64,000 nt of DNA from Talinum fruticosum (GCA_021018815.1 JAITYX010000066.1:2702001-2766000), one strand, 5' to 3'. Positions 24,049 to 36,722 are shown, counted from the first letter of the stretch. Notes: generated by a model not told the origin, from the letters alone. Numbers and translations are program-made.

Positions 24049-24198
24049 ATGTCAGCAAATAATGATGATCCATTTGCTTTAAAGAAGATGATTAACCTAA
24101 AGTGTTTATATTGTCGATGTCTAATGAAGGATCGACGTGCCTACTTTGATGACATTTTACTATATTGGAAATATAGAATAAAGAGCCTAATTTTTTAG
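24049..24198 (+). CDS. unassigned 49-codon ORF with one CX2C
   Basis: The ATG at 24049 opens MSANNDDPFALKKMINLKCL and continues YCRCLMKDRRAYFDDI before a TAG. The acidic start followed by KCLYC loosely recalls the N-terminus of BED-finger hAT transposases, but the His pair is absent. It might be a first coding exon of the transcription unit suggested at 23005. I do not recognise it, and it may be chance. Confidence 0.2.
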   Translation: MSANNDDPFALKKMINLKCLYCRCLMKDRRAYFDDILLYWKYRIKSLIF

Positions 24199-24526
24199 TG
24201 AATGGTACATGTTATTATTTTTTCAAGGATTTTAAATTGGGTTGTGAGGTTTTAAAAATTAGAATTTTTATTATTTTCATGATTTAAGTTGTGCGAGGAC
24301 TAAATATGTTTGCATTGAAGTGACAATAATCTCGTAATTTGTGTTTGATTATCAAAGTATTGAATGTTTTTATTTAAGTTTTAAACTATTTTCTTAAGTG
24401 TGTATATTGTGATTGTTGAGAAAAAGGAGTCTCAATTACGTTCAAGTTTATATTTTTATAGTAAGTATATAAACTTTGACTTTAAACCTAAAAACAGAAA
24501 TTTAAAAGAAGCATAGTGAACTAATG
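24199..24526. other. AT-rich spacer
   Basis: No gene or repeat structure seen. Confidence 0.5.
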
Positions 24527-24722
24527 AGGTAAGGACGGGCCGAGCTCAGGCTCGAGCTTTTGATGAACCGAGCTTAGAGTCGAGCTTTCAGCGAGCCGAG
24601 AGTGAGTTTGTTCTTGTCAAGCTCGGCAAGCCACGAGCCAAGTTCGTGTTACAAACGATTCTCACGAGCCGAGCTCCGAGCGTGGTAGGTTCGGGCTCAA
24701 TTCGACTCGAATGCACCCCTAT
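24527..24722. repeat. CGAGC-word repeat element
   Basis: It is densely filled with GAGCTCGG, CGAGCCGAG and GCTCGAG words. The right edge GCACCCCTA is the inverse of TAGGGGTGC, a typical plant hAT-like end. The left edge is probably TAAGGACGGGC. A flanking 8-bp duplication was not found. It is of the same word family as 6016-6370. Confidence 0.5.
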
Positions 24723-25320
24723 TCTTGAGAATTAGATCCTAAAAACTTGGGGAGATTCTAGGTCAAAGAAGAAATTAGATGAATTTGTTTAATGACAACC
24801 TTTATGCATCTTCACTGGTTGGCCGAGAATGTTATCCCTACTGTCTATTTGCAATGGTGTAAGAGTGAAGGTTGATGTTTTATCGTTTTAGAACAACTTT
24901 ATAATTTGATATCGTAAATTATTTTTAACACCTTGCTTGATTCACTATAGTTCTTATTAATGTGTGTTCCAAGGTTTAACTATTTACAATGGTGGTAATT
25001 TTGTGGTATCGAACAAATGTTTCTCGTGATTTACTAACTTGCATTTTAACCAACTTACTTATTCATGAAATTTATTTTTTGTGATTTCCTTACTGATTTA
25101 CAATTTACTAAGGTTTTTTTTTCCTGATTTCCAAAATTTTTGGATTATAAAACTAACTCATGAAATCGTCCCATTTTTTTCCTTCTTGTCTTGGTTGTGA
25201 ACTTGTGATAATTGTTGTCCATTTGTTTCCAAACATAAAATCGTCCCATTTTTAAAGATTAGTTAATATGATTGAGGTAGTCGGGAAAGGGGTAGTTAGA
25301 GTGAACCCCAACCCCATCCC
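24723..25320. other. spacer without recognised features
   Basis: AT-rich, with no open frame of note. Confidence 0.5.
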
Positions 25321-25466
25321 CGAACAAAAAAGGGGCAATAATTTATTTTTTTTGATAAATAATTGGCAAAGTAAAGAATCATACAACTACACGATAATTG
25401 TATGATCCGAGAAAATCAATAACAAGAACGAAAACAAATTACACTCGTCGACTGACAGTCTAAAAA

Positions 25467-25802
25467 TCACCTAACAACCGAGACGAAAATCGCTCCACTA
25501 TCAACGGATAGTCTAAAACGACCTAAAATTTCACTAGAGATTGATGAGCTAATCCTCGAGTAAATAATCATAACCCAAACTGTAGAGAGATTGATTAAGG
25601 TTATTAGAGAATCCAAGTCCTCCCGAAACTCACCACCATCTACCTTGCTTATGAGTGTGCCAAACGTGATGATTTGCCCCAAGTCAGTAGAGATTGATCC
25701 GACTCGACATACCCAAACGTGTTGACCCAACTTGCTTGTGGCTCTTTCCATAATTTCATCCTCTGTGGGAGTTGCTTGGTTGAACAAATGGAATTTGGCC
25801 AT
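25467..25802 (-). other. unassigned open frame, 111 codons
   Basis: MAKFHLFNQATPTEDEIMER and the following residues do not match a family I know. It lies downstream, on the same strand, of the LINE ORF1-like stretch at 26430-26950 and ends about 120 bases before an A-rich tract (inverse of TTTATTTTTTTTG near 25340). It may be the tail of that LINE-related sequence, but this is a guess. Confidence 0.2.
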
Positions 25803-26429
25803 GGTTGCTGCCTACTAACAAGACAATTTTCTTATAAATGCCCTCAAAATCTCCTTCTCCTTGGGTTAATTCCCTCATTTGATCTTTATGGATTTCCTTC
25901 TCATTCTTCTTCATAGGAAGCCCCCTTTACCAAGAAAATTCCTTTCACTCCAACCCCTCACAAAACAAATTACCTTTAACAAGTCATCTTTATATCCAAC
26001 TTTAACTCGACAATTTCGTCTCCTTTGATCTATGAATTTCACTCGACATCCCCTCACTCCATCTCCGATCTAAATTTTCAATTTCTAGGATTTCAAACAC
26101 TTTGCTCCATAACAAAACTTCTTGTACCAGTTCCTCAAGTGCTGCCCCAATGGAGATTCAAGGTTGAGGCCTCGAAGGATGCTTCTTCCTTCCCGGTGAG
26201 AAGCATCTAAAGTTTCAAAACCACGAGACATTCTTTCTTCCAAGACTACTGATGTAAACTAGGTTCACTAGGACACCTGCCATGTGCTCAACAAAATGCC
26301 CTTAAGAGAATTTTAGTGTTTAAAGTCACGTTTGATCCTTTACACAACGCTCACCGTGTTAGAATTCAATGTTATAGCTTTCGTTCTCTTTTTGCCTATT
26401 CATGGCTTCTTTCCTCTTCCTTGCTGCCT

Positions 26430-26950
26430 TTTTCTCTTCTTTCAAACTTTTTTAATTCTTGCAACAACATCCTCTTTCTTGTCAATAGCCTTCAAGCCCA
26501 ACAGGTTTCCAATTTCTACGGACTCTTGTGCTATTCGAGTGAAACTTCCATAGGACTCTGCATTCATTTTGCTATTGGATCCCGATTTTCGTTTGTTGAA
26601 CAACCTATTTTTGGCTGCTTCCAGTCTTTTTTTAGCTCCTTTTTCCTACCTTTGCTTCTTTCTAGTTTGTCTTGCACCTCTAAATCTAAATGAATTGGAG
26701 TATCCATTCGTTCAAAGCTTGGAGGTTGCTCAAGTTCATGACTTCCTTGAGACTGTTGGGTTTCGTTAATTCCCAATAAATGAAACTCATTGAGTTGTTG
26801 ATTTGGTTTCTCAAAATCTTGGGTGCAATAGTCATTACTCGAAGCATGTTGTCCTTGTTTTTGAGTCTCGAGAACTATTGCTATAACCCACGCCAACATT
26901 TTCCAAAGAAGTATTTGTCTCTTCGTCTACTTGGGTAGCAACTCATTCAA
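26430..26950 (-). pseudogene. LINE ORF1 C-terminus-like fragment
   Basis: The frame from 26899 runs through a Lys/Glu-rich stretch into SVEIGNLLGLKAIDKKEDVV, then hits a stop. That 'EIGNxLGL...EEDVV.RI' pattern resembles the end of ORF1, or the link to ORF2, in plant L1-type LINEs. No EN or RT domain follows, so it is a fragment. Confidence is modest because only this motif supports it. Confidence 0.4.
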
Positions 26951-27250
26951 CTTCCACTTCATTCTCTCGAAATCATCTCTACTGCCATGGCATTTTCACT
27001 TTCGTATCCTCGCTCACATCATCAAAACCTGGAACATCATCAAAAACACGCTCCTTGCATGTATTTTCCTAGTTGCTAGAACTATACTTGGATTTTGAAA
27101 TTAACTTCCTTGATCTTGACTCTAGCCTAAGTTATTAAGGGACAATATCAAATCACCATCAATGGTATTGAGTTGTTTACGTACAATTCTTATATTAACA
27201 TCCTAGGAAATACACAAAATGTTGTTTTCCCAACTTCATTTGTTGACATA

Positions 27251-27523
27251 CTCCATCCGTTTCAAAATACATATCACTTTAACTAACTTTTCTTATTTCA
27301 CAATATTTATCACTTTACAATTCCAATGATATATTAACTAGTTTACTAATTTTGTTCTTATTAATTGTCTTATTTCTCTTCTTTTTCCTTTCATTGATTC
27401 TTTTCATTTCCAATAAAATATATGGGCAACGTGGTCTTTTAATACAAAATTTGTCATAAATTTGGTGCTTCCTCAGATCTTCAACATAATCTTAAAAGGA
27501 TACGTATTTTAAAACGAATGAAG
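27251..27523. mobile_element. Stowaway-like MITE (Tc1/mariner)
   Basis: The ends are CTCCATCCGTTTCAAAATA (27251) and TATTTTAAAACGAATGAAG (to 27523), which pair as inverted repeats and match the CTCCCTCCGTTYC Stowaway type. TA dinucleotides flank both sides (27249-27250, 27524-27525). The 273-bp AT-rich interior has no ORF, so it is non-autonomous. Confidence 0.88.
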
Positions 27524-27525
27524 TA

Positions 27526-28192
27526 CTTGTGTCGCTGTGCGTATAACAATGCACACTAAACACAACATTAATACACACCATATAGTTTGAATATTTACTT
27601 TGTTTTTCTATATTCTTTTTTATATATATTTAATTATTTTTACTATTGTTTGTCAATACGTATGGAACAGAGAAATATATTACAAGTCATTGTTTTAAAA
27701 ATTTTTGAATTTAGTAATTCAAACTTTGGGACTTTGAAACCATAATTTAACCTTAAAAATTCTTATCAGCGAGCCGAACTTTCAATACATCTTTTTCTAA
27801 TATTTCACTACCGGATTTAACATGAGAAAAATACGGTGATATAGTCCCAGCTTTTCATATTTTTTGGTATACATAAAGGCTTAGATTCGTAGTTATACGC
27901 GTGTGACTAAATGCCAGTGAGGTTACTAGATACAATTTGACCCAATTATACCTCTTTGAGGATATGACTCTTGTAATGAAGACGATATGTGTCGTAATTT
28001 AAGATTCATGTGCATGATGGTACTTTGGATTATTTCAATTTCTAGCTCCTTTTCAGCTCTCTGGTATCCTTATTTTTCCTTGTGATTTTGTGTTCTTGGA
28101 TAACATCCACTTGTAGCCTTTGTCTATATGTCTTTAACCTAGTGTCCAAAACATTTTCGTGATTTATTTTCGAAGTCGTGCTATTTATAAAT
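27526..28192. other. AT-rich spacer
   Basis: No gene or clear repeat seen. Confidence 0.5.
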
Positions 28193-28274
28193 GGTGTGTT
28201 TAGTTGGACAGAAGACAATTTTTAAGTCATATTTTCTGTTGTTTGGTAGGAAAAAAAAAACTTTTAACTTATAT

Positions 28275-28755
28275 TTTTTATTGTTTTAGTGACTATATAT
28301 ATAGTGATAAATATTAATAAATGATAAAATTTTGACATTAAATTTAGGATTGATCTTCTTTTACTATTCCCTATCAAATTATAAAGTTTTAATTTAAATT
28401 GTTGAAGTCACCCAACATTCGAAAAATTGGTCAACTAAATTATTTTTTGTGGTTGTATATGTGGTGATAAATATCGACAAATGAAGAAATTTTAACATCA
28501 AATTTTTTAGTTGAGTTTTTTTTTGAATGTTCCCTATCAAATACTGAAGTTTCAATTTAATCCGTTGAAGTTACCACGTATTAGAAAAATTGGTCAATTG
28601 AATTGTTTTAGTGGTTGTATGTGCGATGATAAATGTTGACAAATGACGAAATTTTGACATCAAATTTTAGAGTTAAACTTCTTCAATATTTCCTATTAAA
28701 TAGTCAAGTTTTGATTCAAATTTTTAAAATCACCCGTATTCTACAAATCAACTTC
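28275..28755. repeat. tandem array, three units of about 161 bp
   Basis: The landmark TGATAAATRTYRAYAAATGA recurs at 28305, 28465 and 28627, a spacing of 160 and 162. The other blocks (TTCCTATYAAAT, AAAATTGGTCAAYT) repeat in step. The units are diverged. The array ends just before the TTA-flanked MITE at 28766. Confidence 0.85.
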
Positions 28756-28765
28756 CTTCTTTTTA

Positions 28766-29188
28766 GGCTCTATTTGATTCTAAGAAAATTAGAAGGAAAG
28801 AAAAAAATGTGGAAAATGAATTTTTTTCCCTTGTTTGAATTGAATAAAACATGAGAGAGAAAAATTTTGATGGAAAAACTCATGGAAAATTTTGTCAATG
28901 ATATTTTCCTTCCAAAATTGAGAGGAAAATGGAAGAAAAATTTCACAAAGAGAGAGAATTCTATTAAGAAATGCCATTAAAAATTTTCTCTCTCCTCTCA
29001 ATTAATCAATGCTATTGAGTATTTTCTCAATACTGTCATGACAATGTAATGATTATAATTTTTTTCCCTCTATTTTTCCTTGAACCAAACATAAGAAAAA
29101 AATTAATTTTCTCTTAACTTTTTTCCTCATCACTTTTTTTCCATTTAAATTTTCTTTCCAACCTATTTTCTCATAATCAAATGGAGCC
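28766..29188. mobile_element. Tourist-like MITE (PIF/Harbinger)
   Basis: The ends GGCTCTATTTGATTC (28766) and the inverse of GGCTCCATTTGATTA (to 29188) form imperfect inverted repeats. They are flanked by TTA at 28763-28765 and 29189-29191, the PIF/Harbinger target size. The interior is AT-rich with no transposase; small ORFs in it are chance. Confidence 0.75.
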
Positions 29189-29319
29189 TTAAATAAAAAA
29201 ATATTACAAAAACGGCATCTGTTGAAAAATAATCTTCCAATCTTATTCTTCACCAAACGTTTAAAAATTATTTTTAAAAAAAAAACATTTCCCTAACCCA
29301 AACACACCCAAAGTGTTTG

Positions 29320-31460
29320 GTAATTTTAAAACGGCCTCTTATTTCTTAGGGTAAAAATTCCTTATACATAAAACATTTTTAAAATCTCTCCTGACAGAAT
29401 CCATATTGAGACTGTTGCTCTTGTTGTTGCAATTGCCTAAGAAAACGTTCAATTATCATCCCAAATTTAAAAATAAAAAATAAAAAATACAAGAAGGAGA
29501 GAAAAAGGTGACCACGCCACTTTCCCGAAATAGCATTACGTGTTTTTCTTTTCATCTTTTCATGAAGGGTCGTCCTCATGGTTAATATTTGATTATGCTG
29601 AGGTATATGCTTCTACATTTATGACTTTTATCTCTAATATTTGGGTGAATTTATTTTCTCGATGGAGAAGCAATACAATGGGGTGTAAAGTGTTTGGCAT
29701 ATCAGACAATGAGAGTTGTACATTTTAAGTAGGTAAGAGATTTTCGTTTGATTTAACTACTAAAAATAAAACTGAAATTACAAGATTTGAGAATATCTTA
29801 ACTTATAATTAATGGAACATGATACGAAGATAAAGTTTGAATCGATTGTAAATCTCTGGGTGAAAAATTTCAGTAAATTCATTTATAGTACTACATGGTG
29901 ATAAAAACATTAAAAAACGAAAGAAAATATGGAAATGAAGAACTCCAATTACCATATCTACGGGGAAAAGTTGTGAACAAGATGGCAATCCAAGTTTTTA
30001 AAAGAATTCCGTGTTTGTCGTGTGAACTTAAAGGATAGATATGTTGAGTTTTGGAAAAATAGTCTCCATTTTAAAACTATAGTGGCAGAATATTCATGAT
30101 AAAAGTTACATGTACTGCTTGTTACTTACCCCTTCCACATAAAAAGAAGCGCCTCCAATCTCCACTTTTTAGTTTCATCAAATTGAAATAGAAGTAGGAA
30201 ATTGATTAAGTATTTAACTTTGATATTATATGGATATATTTGAGAAATTTATATTTTGCTTGCTCTAATTCTCACATATCAAGGAAAACTTTTAATAATT
30301 TCTAGTTTATTTCATGTACTTCGCCCATTAAATTTCCACATATAAAGGAAGTAATACATATTTCTATTTTTCTTTGTGCCCTTAATAAATTCACTTGACT
30401 ACTCCAAATTCAAAAATTGATAAAAAGAATGAATCCCCCTCCCCAGCCATATGATTAATTGTTTGAGAAAGAAAAATTAATCCGAAAAATAAGATATATT
30501 TTTTCGAAAAAGAGAGGGCGTGATTGAATACAGAACATCAACCATAAAAAAATTAGTCGTGCTAAATCAAAAATATAATTTAGCCCACCACCTTCCCAAA
30601 CTCTACAATTTAAATTGAAGGGTTGGAAATATGCGTGGAGCTACCTTATCACCTCCTCTTTTAACAAATAAGAAATCAAAAAACTCAAAACCACTAACAA
30701 TTTGCGAAATATCAAAACTAGGACATATTTGGAGAGACATGCATGATTTAAGAATAATATCCTTTGATTCATTCTTTTATCCTGTCTAGTGATTTCAAAA
30801 GGGCAATGAAAGGTATGAGCATAGTTTTGGGATCACAAATGTAAAGGCAACACCTAGTGATGCATAATATAGGCTACTAAAGGGAGGATTACTTTGCTTT
30901 AATTTAGAGCCTTTTTTCTTTTTACTTTTTTTCCTTAGGGTGGTGATGGAGATTTGAACATTAGGATCTTTTTAGGTTTTGTCTTAGTAGTGGAGCCAAT
31001 AATTATTGAGATAATAGATGGGTAGCCCTAAGCATTCTTGTGTTATCACAACAATGGAAAAGGAAATAATGAAGGGAGACTACAACCTTTATTTCCTTTT
31101 TTATCTTAGTTTGTATAGAAAAAGTCAGTCATTGCATAATTGTTAGAATACCAACAAAAGAATCATTGCATAAAAGAGACAGAGAAACATAGCTCATGTT
31201 GCACTTTTATAATTAAAGATCTAATTAATTTATGCTTGTGTTTATTTTTCTGGTTTGATGATGAAGGGTATCATCCATTTTAGAATACGAGTGCTTAAGG
31301 TAAATATATTTTCATCAAATGTATTTTTAGGTATTTAAACTTGTATTTTTCTCTCTATCAGAGTTGAGGTCATTCTCACCTCAACTATACTTTATTGGTT
31401 ATGCTTGTGCTTATTCATAGGTAGATACAAGAAAAGGAGAATAAGTTTCTAATTAACATT
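29320..31460. other. gene-free AT-rich stretch
   Basis: About 2.1 kb with only short chance ORFs. I see no splice-compatible gene, RNA gene or repeat that I can support. Confidence 0.5.
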
Positions 31461-31461
31461 A

Positions 31462-31561
31462 GGATTAAGATTTTTCATTAATATTAAAACATCAATGTAA
31501 AAATATTTTGGAATTAAGATTTTTCATTAATATTAAAAAATCAATGTAGAAATATTTTGGG
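31462..31561. repeat. tandem duplication, two units of 49 bp
   Basis: ATTAAGATTTTTCATTAATA begins at 31464 and again at 31513, followed by almost the same TTAAAACATCAATGTAAAAA and ATATTTTGG. Few mismatches separate the copies, so the event is fairly recent. Confidence 0.9.
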
Positions 31562-31682
31562 GTTTTCCTGTCAATGGCTCTTTAATTAGTCTATTTGGTG
31601 AAAATTACTTATCGCGTAAAGATAATTATACTTTTTCTTCACTTTTCCATCTATCAATTACTTTGACATGTGTGAATAGAGC

Positions 31683-32215
31683 TGACAGTGGGGCGGGTAT
31701 GTGACAGGTTTTTCTATATCCACATTCATATTCATTTTTAAAATGCATACTTATACCTATACTCATACTCATCGGATGTTAAAAATCCATACCTATACTT
31801 GTATCCACCGGATTTTGTGGGTATTCGGGTTTTATTTGGGTACAAATAGACTAAAAATAATAATGCGCATATTAAACGCATATTTGATATTTCTCATAAT
31901 TTAACCAAAAAAAAAAAGACAATAAGGCACCGAGGGAGGAGACGGGACGACAAAGGGAGGCAAGAGGCACCCATAAACTAGGATTTCTTCTATTAAAATG
32001 AATTTGGATTGAACATTGAGCCTAAAATTTGGCCTTCAATTCCTTTTTATTTAACAATTAGCAAATCGGACTGTGGGTGTTTAGTGATGTGGGTACGGAG
32101 CGAGTGTTCCGGGTATGGATCATGGGTGTTATATGGAGCGGGTATAGGGTGGTGAAGCCTGAACCCATACTCATACCCGCCTCGTACCTAATTTTTTAAA
32201 AAATTTTACGACCCA
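31683..32215. repeat. GGGTATG/CATACCC-word repeat region
   Basis: Words such as GCGGGTATG, CATACCTATACTCAT and CATACCCGCC recur on both strands at both ends of the stretch. The left edge TAGAGCTGACAG resembles hAT-like ends. The right edge could be TTTTGCCAGCAC near 32275, but no 8-bp duplication was found. Confidence 0.45.
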
Positions 32216-32874
32216 TACGTGTCTTAAATGAGGTGAGTTTTGTAAATTTAACCGTATATGAGTTTTTTTTGCCAGCACATTAGGAGTTCAATGAGTCCTA
32301 GTGGCCATACATGAACTGATATTAGCATAGACAATACAAACACATTTAAATTCGACACGTTAGGTGCTAAATCTAAAATGATTACTCTAATAAATATATA
32401 TCATTGAAAAACAAAGAGTGTTGCAGACAAGTCTATATTCATCACATTTTTTGTAAAGGTAATTGTGGAGTTGATTGGATAGTTAAATTTGGACTTTTTA
32501 TATCATCTTTTTGTGTTGGGTGTTTCATTCCTTCTGCTTTTTAACTTTTTATTCTCATTGAGAATAACGTAGGTAAAATCTTTACGAGAAGGGCTGCCTA
32601 ATTGTTAAATTTAAATTAAAAATTGTTTAAAAGCTAAAGACAAATTATCGTAATTGATTGCGTGTTGTCTTTCATGATTGCACCGATCCTGCTATAAGCT
32701 TAATTGATTAGCTTACTCATCAAAACCTTTCTCAAGGAATTTGGCATAGTATACATACAATAACAGCTAATGTAGTTTTTCTTTCAAGTGGAATTTAGAA
32801 AGTTTTAAATATATATTTTACGAGAGTTTGTTTCCAATACGGCTACAAAAAATATTTTCAAAAGATTTAGGATG
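32216..32874. other. AT-rich spacer
   Basis: No gene or RNA found. Confidence 0.5.
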
Positions 32875-32882
32875 CTTGAAAA

Positions 32883-33451
32883 TAGAGATGGGCAACAGGT
32901 CAGGTCGGGTCGGGTTCGTGTTCGTATCGAACTTAAACGGGTTGAAAACAGCCAAACTCGAACCCGACCTATTTAATAATCGGATCCAAAATCATCGACC
33001 TAACCCGTTATCAACTAAACGGGTTGACCTGAACTTGACCTATTTAACTAAATTGATGAAAATATCAATTTAACATAATTCAATGAAAAAAATTTCACAA
33101 CAAAAAATAACACATTTCCAAACTTAATAATTTGAAAACTCGGCCCAAAATTTCAATTCCCGCTAATTTTTAATATTGAAATTTTAGTTACCCTGAAAAA
33201 TCAATACTAAACAAATAAACGGTAAACGGTAAATGGTAAAAAGGTCGACGTATTTAACCTAATTAATTAATCGTGTTAAATAAGTATTTTTTCGTGTCAA
33301 GATTCTCAACCTTAACCTAACACATTTATTTAAACGGTTTGTTCGCGTCAACCCATTTACATAAACGTGTTGAAAATTTGTACCCAAACCCGCCTAACTT
33401 CGTGTCGGATTTGGGTCGGTAATCGTGTCGTGTCAGATTTTCCCAGCTCTA
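32883..33451. mobile_element. hAT MITE with GGGTCGGGTTCG words
   Basis: It has a perfect 8-bp target duplication, CTTGAAAA at 32875-32882 and 33452-33459. The ends TAGAGATGGGCAA and the inverse of TAGAGCTGGGAAAA pair as short inverted repeats. The subterminal zones are full of GGGTCGGGTTCG, AAACGGGTTGA and CCCGACCT words. No transposase frame is present. The ORF at 32828-33073 is part of the repeat. Confidence 0.92.
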
Positions 33452-33602
33452 CTTGAAAACATTTTGTAAGATAATAATAGACTGAGAACATAAGGGCCTA
33501 TTTAGATTGATATTTATATTAGTATTTATATCAATTTTTAATTAATAGGTATTATAATTATAACAACTCATAAACGCTATAATACCTAATTATACCTTCA
33601 TA

Positions 33603-33605
<3 letters not shown>

Positions 33606-33648
<43 letters not shown>

Positions 33649-33655
33649 TATTATG
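33606..33655. repeat. (TTA)n microsatellite
   Basis: About 16 units of a trinucleotide ATT/TTA repeat with one interruption. Confidence 0.95.
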
Positions 33656-34359
33656 TGTCATTATTCACTAAATATTCGTTATTGCAAAATATAAATGAAT
33701 AATATAACTAACGCTATATTAAAAATTTCGTAACAGCTCGTACAGTTCATAATGACAAATAATAGATATAACAACTATAAAAGTTAATTATAACAACTCA
33801 TTTCACTTTATTTAAGCTCGTTTTATCTATAACAGCTAATTTTAATGATATTTTGAAGAAGATTATGAAAATAAATGAAATGAACGATCAGTTTGACATA
33901 GAAATAAGGTTTTTGCATGTCATAAATATCATATCTTACGCTATTAGATTAGAAGTATATAGTTCCACCTTAATACATACTATCCTTTTTATTTTTTAGC
34001 AAATGGTAGGTAGTGGTTACACAATAAGCCCCGATCCTACAACTCGTCTTATATGCTCGCGGGAGTATTTACTTTTCATCATATATCACGATATGGTTGG
34101 ATGAATGGCGAAATAAGGGGTGAGTTTTGTGGGTCAATCTTCTTTTCTTTCTCTTGGGAGTATATGCTCCAGAAAGTATTTCATAATTTATACCGATCCT
34201 ATGCAGGGTTGAATCCAATGAGTTTAATGAACGGAGGAACATGGATACACAATTATTGGAATGGGCTTAATCAAGACTAACTCCTAACCAAGCCCATAAA
34301 GGTTCATTAGCCAAGGCAAATTTATCCATTATATAAGATAACACTCAGTAAAATTTCAT
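33656..34359. other. gene-free AT-rich stretch
   Basis: No supported gene. A 75-codon frame at 34053-34280 has no recognisable domain. Confidence 0.5.
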
Positions 34360-34612
34360 CCAATTTGATACCTGAATTTGTCTGATTTGAAAAAAAAAAT
34401 CGAGTCCTATCATGATTTTTATTGTCCGAATTTTAAATTTAGACATAAGATTTTCCTATTTCGTTACTCAAACCCGATTCTAACTTGAATTTAAACATGT
34501 CCGAATTGTCTGACCTCAAAAATCAGATATCGGACAAAAAATTTCGTCCGATGATCAATTTATCCAACCTAATTTTAACCCAAACCCGAATTTTTGTCGG
34601 TGATTATATAAG
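34360..34612. repeat. CCGAATTTG/CCGAATTGTC-word repeat
   Basis: Words GTCCGAATT, ACCCGATTC and AACCCGAATTTTTGTC recur on both strands, as in the hAT MITE at 59946-60461. The right part CCCGAATTTTTGTCGG looks like a hAT-type subterminal zone. Ends and target duplication could not be set. Confidence 0.4.
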
Positions 34613-36537
34613 ATCAAACCTTATAAATTTTCCCCTTATTGACCATTGATGTTCTTTTCGATCTCTATGCATTTCAACTCTATAATGGAAATTCCCTCTA
34701 TTGGATCGCATTTCATCTCTCTAATGGAAATTCCTTCTGATAACTTGGATCTATGTATAATGAATCGATCATCCCCGAAGGGCTCAATGGAATTAAGTTA
34801 CAAAGCTCTTGTTGATAAAACTAGCATCAAGCCTCAACTTTTTTTTTTTTTTTTTTTGGATCTTTAGTAAAGAATGCAGAAATGACTAAATTGATGATAC
34901 CAATTAGCCAATCCAACACCTCCATTCTCAACTTTTAGGAGCATTTACTTTTTATGTATCATTATCAAGTCAAACACAATTTTATTGATGACTTGATATT
35001 GTATACGAATGACATGCGTTCTTTTCATCTGCGCAAGATCATCATCTACGTATAATAAGCATGTCACATTTTGTATCTCGAACTTTAGTAGTATTTATTT
35101 TGTCTATATAATTACCAAGTCACAGACACTTTGATTCAATGATTTGATAATGTAACAACATAGATATGCATGAATGGTGCAATTTCTTCATCTTTTTTAA
35201 TGCTAGTCACATATAATAAGAGAGTCACAATATGCTAATTAAATACCCAAAAGATCGAAATAGTGGTACTATTAGTGTGGGATTATTAACGTCAAAAAAA
35301 TCCTATAAAATAAAGCATTAAATTAAGCAGCAAAGTGACAGAAGTAATAATAACACAGGAAAGCTCTGGGCCTACAATCACATATCCAGGGAAACAACAA
35401 CACCCAATTCAATTTGCAATTATTTAAACAACAATTCAATGAATAAATAAAGACATGACTGCTAAAGTCACTAATGACCCATGCACCATTACATGTGTGC
35501 ACTTTGGAGAAGTTAGTAATTAAGTACCTTATGAGCTAAGAGATCAACAGATATTAGAAAGACTAACTCAACTAAACATTTGAAAGGATTATTCATATTC
35601 TATTTCTATATCTACTTATGTAAATATTATTGAATTTAAAGGATCAATTTACTATCGTTTACTCACATAAAATGACATTGGTAGTATTTTGAAAGAATCT
35701 TCTCACAAGCATAAGTTTAAGTTAATAATTAAAACTTAGTAAAATTTATATCATACTTTAGAAGTATGCTATTTGGTAATATCTCTCTGGATACTAACCA
35801 TATTTTTCAAAGTTATTGCTTCTTTATCGAAGATCGGTGAGTTTTAGTATAATTTTGTTGAGCGGCAATCTATTTAACGCGATAGGCTCGTTATGATAGG
35901 TCCTATAAAATTTAATCGTCGATTAATCCCTAAATCAAAACAAGCAGATCTCATATGACAAAGTTCATCCATCTTCCATAATCTACCACTTCCAAATCTA
36001 TAAAATTTTACACCAAGGAGAGAAAAAACCCAACACTAGCGTGAGAAACTAAAACATACGGAAAATGAGGGAAACCTCTCTCTTACTATCAAATTAAAGA
36101 GAACTTGTTGAAAAGATATATAAAACTAATAATAAATATTTATCTATATTAAGTAGGTCACTAAAAGAAAACAAAATTATTACTTTACCACGAACAAATA
36201 TGACTCATGGATAAGCCCATCATAATAGAATATTGGGGCGGCTATGGGGTTTTGCTATGGAGAAGAAAGAGGAAGGGAAGAATAGTCAGCAAGTTAAAAA
36301 ATGTTTACTCCATTCATATTAATATCATTTTTCATAATAATTATATAATAATTTCTCTCTTATGATCATATCTCTCTTTCTTATAACAAAATTTGCATAC
36401 TTGAATAATTCTTAGTTTAATTCCTAAAAGAGAATCAATTTTTTCACATATATAATAATATCAATAATATAATATAATAATATTAATATCATCATATATT
36501 TTTAGGTATAATTTTTCATAAAAAATAATTTTAATTT
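34613..36537. other. gene-free stretch with a poly(T) run
   Basis: A run of about 19 T lies at 34839-34857. The frame at 34646-34867 includes two similar MEIPS pieces but no known domain. The rest is AT-rich without features I can support. Confidence 0.5.
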
Positions 36538-36722
36538 TCTTTTTGATCAAAGGAACTGGGGGTTTCATTCTACTTAGAATTTCAAACAAGACAAAAGTCG
36601 CCATATCACTAACAAAATCTGGATAATTCTGTGACCAAATTTAAGAATTTGAATTATAGCATTAGAGGTGAGCTAACCGATGAGCTACTTTATTCCCCTC
36701 CCGCCTCACAAACGAAAAGGAA
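36538..36722 (-). pseudogene. LINE RNase H C-terminal fragment
   Basis: On the minus strand, FVRREGNKVAHRLAHL (from about 36715) followed by YPDFVSDMATFVLFEIL matches the end of the RNase H domain carried by many plant L1-type LINEs: the 'R..N..AH.LA' block, then a tail of about 30 residues. The rest of the element is absent, so this is a short, probably 5'-truncated insertion. AT-rich sequence follows on its 3' side. Confidence 0.75.

Noticed and set aside
25719..26769. Plus-strand frames of 60-125 codons
   Set aside because: They are antisense to the LINE ORF1-like fragment, T-rich in coding sense, and show no domain.
28275..28755. Regularly spaced repeats, checked as a CRISPR-like array
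   Set aside because: Whole 161-bp units repeat without unique spacers, and this is a plant genome; it is a tandem duplication.
34646..34867. 73-codon frame with two MEIPS pieces
   Set aside because: It ends in a poly(T) run; no family resemblance or gene signals.
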